Assembly (NCBI GenBank): GCA_964059195.1
Contig: CAXKWD010000008.1
Coordinates: forward strand, 50,262,502 to 50,326,501
DNA: 64,000 bases
Direction: 5' to 3'
Source: Ectobius pallidus
Taxonomy: Eukaryota; Arthropoda; Insecta; Blattodea; Ectobiidae
Position numbers and translations under genes: made by a program. This document shows positions 56,680 to 64,000 of this stretch, piece by piece. A model generated the notes under the pieces. It was given only the letters and a program-made list of their open reading frames with translations, had not been told where the DNA came from and ran no database searches. Position 1 is the stretch's first letter; every line of letters starts with the position of its first letter.

Positions 56680-57709
56680 GGAATTTTTCTCCTATAATAT
56701 TGTTTAATATGTTAGTTTTATGACATATTTCATTTTACTAGCAACAACAAAAAATTATATTATTTTTGACAATTTTTATTGTATTTTAACACTGTTATTC
56801 GCTCATTTGACAGTGTTATTTTTTAGCATTTTCTTTATTAAAAATAAAATACTTCTGGTCAGAACACAGTGATGAAATTTTATATGTTGATTACTAGGCA
56901 CTAGAAGAATATTTTGAGAAAATTTCAGATTTTTCTGTTTAGTCCCATTTGAGATATTTTAATTTGAAAATCAACAATTCTGCTAAATCTTGATATTTGA
57001 AGACTCATAAAACCTAAAGGATTTACATAAATGATCTCAAATTTTACTAGCATCTAGGGATCTAATATATCTTTGTGGGGGGGGGGGGGGGAATATGAAA
57101 CATGTGTTTTCATCCCTTCTATGAAAAAAAGTTTTATAAAGTTGTTAATTTTTTCTAATCGGAATTGCATTTTCTAATAAAGTTTTAGATTATTTCCTTA
57201 AGACCAACAAATTTTTGGTCATAACATGAATTGTAGAATGTTTCTTGTAGATGAAGATGGTTTTTACTAAAAGTTGAAATCTTCATAAATAAAATAGTTA
57301 TTTAACTTACCGCTAACCTTTGAAAATGCCAAAAATGCCAAATCCTTCTAAGCAAAATTGTCACTAGTTGCCAAAGCGTTAGTGATAAAAATGTGAAAAA
57401 AATTGTTTTGTACTCCCAGATACACATAGAAACAGAAAATATATACTTAAAAATAAAATAAATTATGTCAGCAACACCCATTGGATGATTTCATATGGAT
57501 TGACCCTAAAATATTTCTGAAAGTATGCTTCAATAGTTATAAAATGGTTTATAATTGAAATTTCTAACTTTTATGGTTGTTGAGTTATAAAATGTGTTAC
57601 ACCAGGATTGAAAAATGGTCACCCCTGGGCAACCAAGAACACAAGATTTTTTGAAAACTTGAAACATGTAAGAACTCATATATATGATTTCATATGGAAT
57701 GACCCTTAG

Positions 57710-59007
57710 GTTACTGGAAACTGGCAAACCACAGCCTTCAACGGAACTTTATTTTAAATAATTCAGTCAAGGTGATGCCAAAATACACATACTTGAAAGA
57801 AGTTAGCAAAAGAAGTGAAAATATTGCTTATCATTTCACTGTTGATGGCAAGAAAGTAAGAGTATGCAAGTAATTGTTTTTTTTTTTTTTTAACTTTTGA
57901 CATAGGAGACAAAATTATCAGAAACTGCTGGAAAAAAAGTAAATTAAAGTGGAGTATTAGAAGAAGAAAAAAAAGAGGGAAACACAGAAAGCAAGCAGTT
58001 AATGAAAAAACCACATTCAGTCTTTCCCAAAAGTGGAATTGCATTCATTACCTGAGAGCCCAAACAAGGAAAGAGTACCTAGATGGGAGTTTGACTTTGC
58101 CAGAAATGTATAGATTGTATGTTGAAGAAAAAGAAAGCAGCAATTTGCCATATGTGAAGCAAAGTATTTATCATTTAATATTTAACACAGTGTTCAATTT
58201 GTCATTTTTTCTCCCAAAAAAGGACTAATAAGAGAATTACAAGAATGCTGGTTCTGAAGGGGGAAAAAATGCAATTAAAATATGACTTTCATCTGAAAAA
58301 CAAAGACTTTAATAGAGAAGAAAATACTAGAGAAGCTCTCTTGGCAAATGATGGAGCAGCGACAGTCTCATGCTTCGATCTTCAGGCTGTTTTACAAGCA
58401 CCTTGTGGAGATGTTTTTGTCCTTTATTACAAGAGGAAACTAAATTGTTTTAACTTCATTTTTTATGTAGGGTCAAAAGAAGGCTTCTGCTACTTCTGGA
58501 ATGAATCTATTGCAAACCGAGGAATAAATGAAATTGCAAGAAATGTTTTTTTGTTTCTTCAAGAACACTGCAAAGATAAACCTGTTACATTTCATTCAGA
58601 CAACGCAGCTGGACAGAATAAAGCTATCACTGCAATGTCCATGTATGCAGTTCAAACTCTGAACATACCTCAAATCGCTCCTAAGTATCTCATAGCCGGC
58701 CATTGAAAAACAAAAGAAATGGAGCCTAAAATCTGGACCAATTTGGTCTCCATTACAGTGGACACCGATAATTCAGAAGGCCAAGAAGAAGGGAAAGCCC
58801 TTTGTTGTTAGATAAATTGCAATGGATGAGATCGATGATTTCAAAGATTTTTCAAAACAAATAGATGTAAATTCTTTCCTAAATTCAAATGGACAGAAGG
58901 TAAATTGGAATGATCTGAGAGTTATGGAAGTAAGGAAAGATTCACCCAATATGGTCTTTTATAAAACAGACTTTCAACAGCATGTATTCGAAACAGCAAC
59001 TATTATA
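57710..59007 (+). pseudogene. 'DNAAGQNK'-family transposase-like gene, downstream part
   Basis: Continues from 38721. YWKLANHSLQRNF, then YTYLKEVSKRSENIAYHFTV (57787-57845), SHYLRAQTRKEYLDGSLTLP..MYRLYVEEKE (about 58040-58135), FNLSFFLPKKD, YDFHLKNKDFNREENTREAL and FDLQAVLQAPCGDVFVLYYK (58270-58440), GFCYFWNESIANRGINEIAR, PVTFHSDNAAGQNKA (58592-58630), IAPKYLIAGH with a following stop, and KKKGKPFVVR..MDEIDDF..WNDLR..FYKTDF to 59007. This is the order of an uncharacterised, high-copy insect family with a D-N-(A/C)-x-GQNK centre, probably a DDE transposase. Frameshifts and stops make it dead even without the 19-kb insert. Confidence 0.72.
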
Positions 59008-59029
59008 TGAAGGGCACAGTGGGGACGTC

Positions 59030-59215
59030 CTAGAATCCCCCCCCAAAAAAAGCCCCACAAATCCCACAAGCCATGGGTGTCGGCATGCTGACCACATTCC
59101 CCCCAATCCTGCCATCTGCCTATGGTAGATGATGCAGCGGTCAGGTGGTAGGCCTTGTCCCTTCAGGGATGTAGCACCATGGATTTTAGTTTTTAGTTTA
59201 GTACTTTTATTTTTA
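59030..59215 (+). repeat. 5'-truncated SINE, same family as 14948-15263
   Basis: From about 59072 GGGTGTCGGCATGCTGACCA, GCAGCGGTCAGGTGGTAGGC and TCAGGGATGTAGCACCATGG match the minus strand of 14948-15263 in order. The tail is TTTTAGTTTTTAGTTT. The tRNA head is missing and a C-run stands at the break. Confidence 0.85.
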
Positions 59216-59233
59216 TTTTTTAACCTCCTAGGG

Positions 59234-61334
59234 CAGGGGTCGGCAACCTTTTGAGTCGGAAGAGCCAAAAATTACAATTTACAAAATTTCAAAGTTTTTA
59301 AAGAGCCACAACATTTTTCTTGCCAACAATAAATAGTACTCGCATAAATAAAGTTTTTTGATAAAAAAATTAATCTATTTATTCATAAGAAAAAATATAT
59401 ACTTATTCATAAGAAAAAATATATATTTATTCGTGTTTTTCACAACAAATTAGATAATATATATATATATATGGCATTATTAGATAACTACTTATTATTT
59501 AATTAAAAAATTAAAACAATTAAACATTTACTTACAACACTAACTTGTACTTCAATAACATACATTTGAGCAAACAAATTCAATGGGAGCGTTGGCTTTG
59601 CATGGTTTTAGAAAGTTTGGATAAATTTGGCTCATAACTTGTTGTTTTAAGTTTCAAACACGACTCTAAATTTTAATTTGTTAGTTGACTTCTTACTTTA
59701 CTTTTAATTATATTCATGCAAGAGAATGCTTGCTCGCACGAATATGTCGATCCGAAGATAGTCAGTACTCCAAATGCCAACTTCTTCACCTCACTGTAGC
59801 AATCTGGAAGACTATTCCATGCGTCGAATATAAGTGCCTCAACTCGCGGCATTTCTTTTAAAGCTGTCCACTTTTGTTGCGTTACGTACATACATTTCTG
59901 GACCTCCAACTCTTCCAACTTGCTTTTCAACTCTGTAAATTTACCACTCCACAACTTTTACTTTTTAAATCGATCAATTGCATTTCTATAGATCCAGTAT
60001 TAATTCCAAATGGCTCAATGTGGATTTCGTTACTATTTGTGTTGGGAGGATTTACTATGAATGGTAGAGTGGTTTTGTTGGTTTTGAATTGCTCAAATCT
60101 GTCAGCCAATTCATCTTTAATTTTTTTTATAACTGTGCTGAAGTAATTCATGTCAACAGTTGCACTAGTTTTATCGCGATATTGCTTTAGAAATTGAAAA
60201 TGAAGTAATTGACCGCTCTGAATATCTTCTGCAAAAAGAATTAATTTTTCTTCAAAACAAACCAATTCTTCTACCAAAACATAGGCTGGGTTTCCCTTTC
60301 CTTGCAGTTTTAGATTCAGCTCATTTAATTTCGCTGTGATATCCACCATAAAGTAAAATTTTTGCAACCATTTGTCGTTCTCTAATTCAGGGTGATTAAT
60401 GCCTTTTTCATTTAGAAATGTATTTATTTCATTCAAGCACAAAGCAAAACGTTTCAACACCTTACCTTTGGCAAATATTAGATACTTAGTTTACGAGTAA
60501 AGGTGTTATGCCCAGCTATGCCGAAATCAATGAAAATTGCCAAACATATAAACAATCTAAAACTGCCAGTACCTACCTACTTTGATCCTCAGAGTTCGAA
60601 AATAGGTTTATTAAATAACAATTTATAGGTACTTACACTTATAATTATTATTTTAACGCTAATTTTTAAGTAATAAAAGCTATAAAATAGATAAATAATA
60701 AAATAGGTTATTTATTAAATATATATTTTAATAAAAACACTTTCACGGTAATATCCAACAGTAGTACTTTGTTTATTTTTTGACAATTCTTATTGACTTC
60801 CAAAAAGTAGTTATCTATCTTATTTGGAAAAAAAATATGTATAATATGTATTTTTAAAATATAATACTTATTATGTTACCTACCTTTATTTAGGTTTTTT
60901 TATCATTATAACTGTGTGTATATATATATATATATATGTACATACATAACTTTGAGAAGATAATTCGCTTCTAACTCTTTTACTTGAAACAACAAACTAT
61001 ACGCCACAGCCAAAGCACTGGTGAAGACGCCAAATTGTCTTGTGTCAAAAGCGAATTAAAACCTACATAGAAACATCCGACGACGGCGTCATTCGAGAGC
61101 TTCCGACGGACTGACGACAGTGACGACGCGTGTCACGGGGGAGGGGTGCAGTGAAAAGCGAGTACAAGAGGCTGAGAGATAGAATCGGTGCCTAATCCTC
61201 GTTAATCGATTCAGAACGATTTTTGAATTTTTTTTTCGATAAAATAAATAATATTTGCGTATGGAACTAAAGAGCCGCAGCTTCATATCAAAAGAGCCGC
61301 ATGTGGCTCTTGAGCCGCAGGTTGCCGACCCCTG
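59234..61334 (-). mobile_element. hAT transposon, 2101 bp, perfect 8-bp TSD
   Basis: Ends CAGGGGTCGGCAACCTTTTG / mirrored CAGGGGTCGGCAACCTGCGG, with GAGCC-rich subterminal repeats (agagccaaaa, agagccgca). TSD TCCTAGGG at 59226-59233 and 61335-61342. The transposase is on the minus strand, only its C-terminal half. 60461-61334 is A/T-rich without coding. Inserted just behind the SINE tail. Confidence 0.95.
59673..60460 (-). pseudogene. hAT transposase, C-terminal half
   Basis: 60460-59927: [78 protein letters not shown]. After a frameshift near 59940, 59954-59673: AFGVLTIFGSTYSCEQAFSC followed by MNIIKSKVRSQLTN, the hAT dimerisation block at the C terminus (F.S.Y.CE..FS.M..IK...R..LT). This is the layout of hAT proteins related to ZBED/GTF2IRD2-like sequences. 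The BED finger and first catalytic Asp are missing. Confidence 0.9.
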
Positions 61335-61559
61335 TCCTAGGGGGAAAGAGAAAAGAAAGAAAATAATCCAACTATACTTGCTTTTCCTCTACCCTAACTT
61401 TAATTTACTTTTCTTTACTTTCATTTTACTTAATGCTGACTTTTACTTCCTCCATAAGTGGGTTTGAATACTATTGTTAACTGGACATATCCTGAGCTGT
61501 ACCTTAACACTTGAAACAAATTCCTCTAAACTTGCTGTCTTTTTAATTGTACTTATCGA

Positions 61560-61999
61560 ACTGTAGCGCTGCTCATGATGCTTCGGTTGAATGTCATCCT
61601 TCCCATTGCAGAATAAAACAAATCAAATCACTTGAAATGATCCAGGGCAGGGCGGCTAAATTTGTTAAAGGAAAAAGAGACCATGGCAAAGAACTTGTGA
61701 CAGAATTAGGATGGGAAAAATTAGAAACAATTCGCAAGCAAGCCAGGTTATGCTCGTTGTACAGGGCATATACAGGACAAAAAGCATGGGCTGATATTAC
61801 AACATGTTTAGAAAAACCAACCTATTACTCAAGAAATGATCACGAGTTCAAAATTAAAACCGTACAGCAAAGAACAGATGTAGGTAAATTCTCTTTCCTA
61901 AACAGAACAATAAATGATTGGAATAAACTTCCTGCAGAGGTTTTCACGGCCTGTCCTTCCTTAGGAACCTTCAAAAGAAACTTAAAATGTGTAATTTAG
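61560..61999 (+). pseudogene. LINE ORF2 C-terminal tail, open to its stop
   Basis: Open through the end: IKSLEMIQGRAAKFVKGKRD, LGWEKLETIRKQARLCSLYR, YSRNDHEFKIKTVQQRTDVG, FLNRTINDWNKLPAEVF, FKRNLKCVI. LE..Q.RAA+FV, L.W..L..RR...RL, F..R.I..WN.LP and F+..L are the tail of jockey-type elements. A 3' UTR follows, itself interrupted by the array at 62093. Confidence 0.85.
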
Positions 62000-62116
62000 A
62001 TTCCGTGCAGCCACTTTGTTTAATATGAGTATCTTTGCTCTTTTATTTCTGTCTAAGCTATATAATCAATTATTTTAACTTGTATCTGTTTAAGAATATT
62101 ATAGGAGAAAAATTCC

Positions 62117-62188
62117 TCCGGCACTGGGACTTGAACCCAGGACCTTTGGCTATTCGCGCCAATGCTCTACCAACTGAGCTAAGCCGGA
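62117..62188 (-). tRNA. tRNA-Phe-like unit 1
   Basis: A 72-nt cloverleaf on the minus strand: acceptor TCCGGCT/TGCCGGA (position 7-66 T-T mismatch), U8, A14, G18G19, A21, D stem GCTC/GAGC, anticodon stem TTGGC/GCCAA, loop GCGAATA (GAA at 34-36), variable AGGTC, T arm CTGGG-TTCAAGT-CCCAG. A and B boxes intact; T5 lies 4 nt past the end. C at position 33 and G at 32 are abnormal, so decoding as Phe is doubtful. Confidence 0.6.
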
Positions 62189-62430
62189 GCTCAATTCACA
62201 GCGCCAGATGGAACTTCTCTCCTATGACTAATTGCCCTAATGGTCTACCTCACAGACAGACAAGTTATGTCATATGCAGTACTGTGAGGCACACTAAGAA
62301 GTGATTTTTGTGACCGGGCTCCCACTGTTATTGTACAGTTAACATTCAAGACTGATATATAAGCATTCATGAGCCACAGATTATTGTCTCTGTTGGACAC
62401 TACATGAGAATATTATAGGAGAAAAATTCC

Positions 62431-62502
62431 TCCGGCACTGGGACTTGAACCCAGGACCTTTGGCTATTCGCGCCAATGCTCTACCAACTGAGCTAAGCCG
62501 GA
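62431..62502 (-). tRNA. tRNA-Phe-like unit 2
   Basis: Identical to unit 1, 314 bp further on, with the same downstream T5. Confidence 0.6.
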
Positions 62503-62744
62503 GCTCAATTCACAGCGCCAGATGGAACTTCTCTCCTATGACTGATTGCCCTAATGGTCTACCTCACAGACAGACAAGTTATGCCATATGCAGTACTGTG
62601 AGGCACACTAAGAAGTGATTTTTGTGACCGGGCTCCCACTGTTATTGTACAGTTAACATTCAAGACAGATATATAAGCATTCATGAGCCACAGATTATTG
62701 TCTCTGTTGGACACTACATGAGAATATTATAGGAGAAAAATTCC

Positions 62745-62816
62745 TCCGGCACTGGGACTTGAACCCAGGACCTTTGGCTATTCGCGCCAATGCTCTACCA
62801 ACTGAGCTAAGCCGGA
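62745..62816 (-). tRNA. tRNA-Phe-like unit 3
   Basis: Identical to unit 1, spacing 314 bp. Confidence 0.6.
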
Positions 62817-63058
62817 GCTCAATTCACAGCGCCAGATGGAACTTCTCTCCTATGACTGATTGCCCTAATGGTCTACCTCACAGACAGACAAGTTATGTCA
62901 TATGCAGTACTGTGAGGCCCACTAAGAAGTGATTTTTGTGACCGGGCTCCCACTGTTATTGTACAGTTAACATTCAAGACAGATATATAAGCATTCATGA
63001 GCCACAGATTATTGTCTCTGTTGGACACTACATGAGAATATTATAGGAGAAAAATTCC

Positions 63059-63130
63059 TCCGGCACTGGGACTTGAACCCAGGACCTTTGGCTATTCGCG
63101 CCAATGCTCTACCAACTGAGCTAAGCCGGA
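63059..63130 (-). tRNA. tRNA-Phe-like unit 4
   Basis: Identical to unit 1, spacing 314 bp. Confidence 0.6.
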
Positions 63131-63371
63131 GCTCAATTCACAGCGCCAGATGGAACTTCTCTCCTATGACTAATTGCCCTAATGGTCTACCTCACAGACA
63201 GACAAGTTATGTCATATGCAGTACTGTGAGGCACACTAAGAAGTGATTTTGTGACCGGGCTCCCACTGTTATTGTACAGTTAACATTCAAGACAGATATA
63301 TAAGCATTCATGAGCCACAGATTATTGTCTCTGTTGGACACTACATGAGAATATTATAGGAGAAAAATTCC

Positions 63372-63443
63372 TCCGGCACTGGGACTTGAACCCAGGACCT
63401 TTGGCTATTCGCGCCAATGCTCTACCAACTGAGCTAAGCCGGA
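63372..63443 (-). tRNA. tRNA-Phe-like unit 5
   Basis: Identical to unit 1, spacing 313 bp (one T fewer in a T-run of the spacer). Confidence 0.6.
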
Positions 63444-63611
63444 GCTCAATTCACAGCGCCAGATGGAACTTCTCTCCTATGACTGATTGCCCTAATGGTC
63501 TACCTCACAGACAGACAAGTTATGTCATATGCAGTACTGTGAGGCACACTAAGAAGTGATTAGGGCAATCAGTCATAGGAGAGAAGTTCCATCTGGCGCT
63601 GTGAATTGAGC

Positions 63612-63683
63612 TCCGGCTTAGGTCAGTTGGTAGAGCATTGGCACGAATAGCCAAAGGTCCTGGGTTCAAGTCCCAGTGCCGGA
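63612..63683 (+). tRNA. tRNA-Phe-like unit 6, inverted
   Basis: Plus-strand copy with two changes: TTAGGTCAG for TTAGCTCAG, which breaks the D stem, and GGCACGAATAGCC in the anticodon arm. T5 follows at about 63688. Less likely to fold or be transcribed than units 1-5. Confidence 0.5.
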
Positions 63684-63777
63684 GGAATTTTTCTCCTATA
63701 ATATTCTCATGTAGTGTCCAACAGAGACAATAATCTGTGGCTCATGAATGCTTATATATCTGTCTTGTATCTGTTTA

Positions 63778-64000
63778 GTTAGAAGTGTATGATTATTATA
63801 CTTGATAGGTAGTGTATTTGTATAATTTTTTTTAATATATTTAATTTGGCATCTATTTAAGTATTTTTCTTAATTAACTCATATTTAATTTCTTTATCTA
63901 ATTTATTATTTAGTTCCATAATAATTGTTAGGGATATTAGGTTAGCCTATTAGTTATCAGAATGGGTATCTGTAATAATTTTTAATGTTTTCTTGTAGTG
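63778..64000. other. Continuation of the interrupted LINE 3' region
   Basis: A/T-rich, follows the second copy of the 14-bp duplication. Probably LINE 3' UTR and intronic DNA. Nothing further seen. Confidence 0.4.

Larger units (their letters stand above)
52333..56702. mobile_element. tRNA-like repeat insertion carrying a CR1-like LINE, 12-bp TSD
   Basis: TTTAATATGTTA stands at 52321-52332 and 56703-56714, bordering the insert. The left part (agatatataagcattcatga...) is one unit of the repeat arrayed at 62.1-63.8 kb, with a decayed tRNA-like segment. The right part ends with an inverted tRNA-like copy (56608-56679). The LINE lies in the unit between. Confidence 0.75.
47767..57506. mobile_element. 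Second long-TIR element, TSD TAAA, ~1-kb arms, heavily nested
   Basis: Ends GGGTCAATCCATATGAATTC / mirrored GGGTCAATCCATATGAAATC. TAAA stands at 47763-47766 and 57507-57510. The empty site is preserved in sister arm units (..caaTAAAatatttctg..), confirming the exact borders. Its own DNA: left arm 47767-48594 + 51526-51675, centre 51676-52144, right arm 52145-52332 + 56703-57506. Without insertions it is about 2.4 kb. The two large gaps are a Harbinger element and a tRNA-like/LINE insertion. Confidence 0.8.
38722..57705. mobile_element. Outer long-TIR element (~19 kb with nested insertions), TSD TTAG
   Basis: Left end GGGTTATTCCATGCCAAATC, right end mirrored GGGTCATTCCATATGAAATC; both flanked by TTAG (38718-38721, 57706-57709). 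Its own DNA is 38722-40754, 46153-46973, 47545-47766 and 57507-57705. It consists of inverted arms made of ~0.52-kb units (each with GTTGTTGAGTTA, CTATTAATTTGATAGAACTG and AAATCACATGCAGGTTTGAA blocks): two forward units left of about 46295, two reversed units right of it. It has no gene of its own that I can see. All else in between is nested insertions. Confidence 0.7.
62093..63763. repeat. tRNA-Phe-like multimer: five direct 313-314-bp units plus one inverted unit
   Basis: Bounded by CTTGTATCTGTTTA at 62079-62092 and 63764-63777. Each unit: 'atatataagcattcatgagcc' stem, GAGAATATTATAGGAG, tRNA-like 72 bp (minus), GAGCTCAATTCACAGCGCCA, CTCTCCTATGACTGATTGCC, CTCACAGACAGACAAGTTAT, GTGACCGGGCTCCCACTG. 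The first unit starts within its 'gaatattatagg' segment. The last direct unit switches at 'gaagtgatt|agggcaatcagtc' into a reversed unit. Copies are nearly identical (a few single-base changes, for example TGACTAATT/TGACTGATT). Confidence 0.93.

Noticed and set aside
57070..57095. Poly-G run as a regulatory or quadruplex signal
   Set aside because: Lies in the right arm of the TAAA element; the left arm has a C-run at the same place, so it is slippage in the repeat, not a host site.
62117..63683. Cluster of ordinary tRNA-Phe genes
   Set aside because: C33/G32 in the anticodon loop, a T-T mismatch at 7-66, an insertion-type TSD and dispersed copies at 52.4 and 56.6 kb favour a mobile repeat.
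62093..63763. Possible CRISPR-like array or rDNA/5S-type spacer array
   Set aside because: Units of 314 bp are almost wholly identical, with tRNA boxes and a TSD; no short repeats with variable spacers and no 5S sequence.

Overview
The window is a piece of a large, transposon-saturated animal genome, almost certainly an insect. The only host-gene sequence I recognise is two exons of tripeptidyl-peptidase II (TPP2, + strand): 22121-22249 and 26597-26764. Both have AG/GT splice borders and an open phase. I saw no earlier TPP2 exon in the 22 kb upstream and no later one in the 37 kb downstream, so nearly the whole window reads as TPP2 introns or flank filled with mobile DNA. The mix of elements (Penelope-like elements, BEL/Pao, rosa-like DD41D mariners, Tigger, hAT, PIF/Harbinger, CR1-like and R2-like LINEs, tRNA-derived SINEs) fits a hemimetabolous insect with a big genome. 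A cockroach or termite is my guess, but that is inference.

Layout. 0.2-1.2 kb: remnant of an uncharacterised multicopy protein family (-). 1.8-2.2 kb: Tigger MITE. 2.6-3.9 kb: DD41D (rosa-like) transposon. 4.2-7.6 kb: R2/RLE-type LINE split by a 244-bp palindrome. 7.7-13.4 kb: LINE, SINE and Tc1-like debris. 13.4-14.2 kb: internally deleted hAT. 14.3-22.0 kb: two Penelope-like copies head to head. The first is split by a hAT MITE and by a 4-kb long-inverted-repeat insertion that itself holds a Tigger element, a SINE and a tandemly duplicated repeat. 22.1-26.8 kb: the two TPP2 exons, with a nearly intact rosa-like transposon and LINE and piggyBac fragments in the intron between them. 27-32 kb: mariner and Tigger derivatives. 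32.6-38.6 kb: long-TIR element around a broken 'SGCDTT' family gene, which is interrupted by a 2.1-kb TIR element.

38.6-59.0 kb is a nest at least five levels deep. A transposase-like coding region ('DNAAGQNK' family) is cut after 38721 and resumes at 57710, exactly in frame once one TTAG target copy is removed. The ~19-kb insert is a long-TIR element. Within it sit a BEL/Pao LTR element with essentially identical LTRs but lacking reverse transcriptase and RNase H (40755-46152), a Tigger MITE, and a second related long-TIR element (47767-57506, TSD TAAA). That second element holds a PIF/Harbinger-like element and a tRNA-like repeat that itself contains a CR1-like LINE.

59.0-64.0 kb: SINE, a 2.1-kb hAT with perfect 8-bp TSD, then a LINE fragment interrupted by a 1.67-kb array of six tRNA-Phe-like units (five direct at 313-314 bp spacing, one inverted) bounded by a 14-bp target-site duplication.

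Most likely candidates for something undescribed: (1) the long-TIR family with GGGTYAWTCC ends and 4-bp T-rich TSDs, linked here to an uncharacterised protein family, and (2) the tRNA-Phe-like array that appears to have inserted as a unit.
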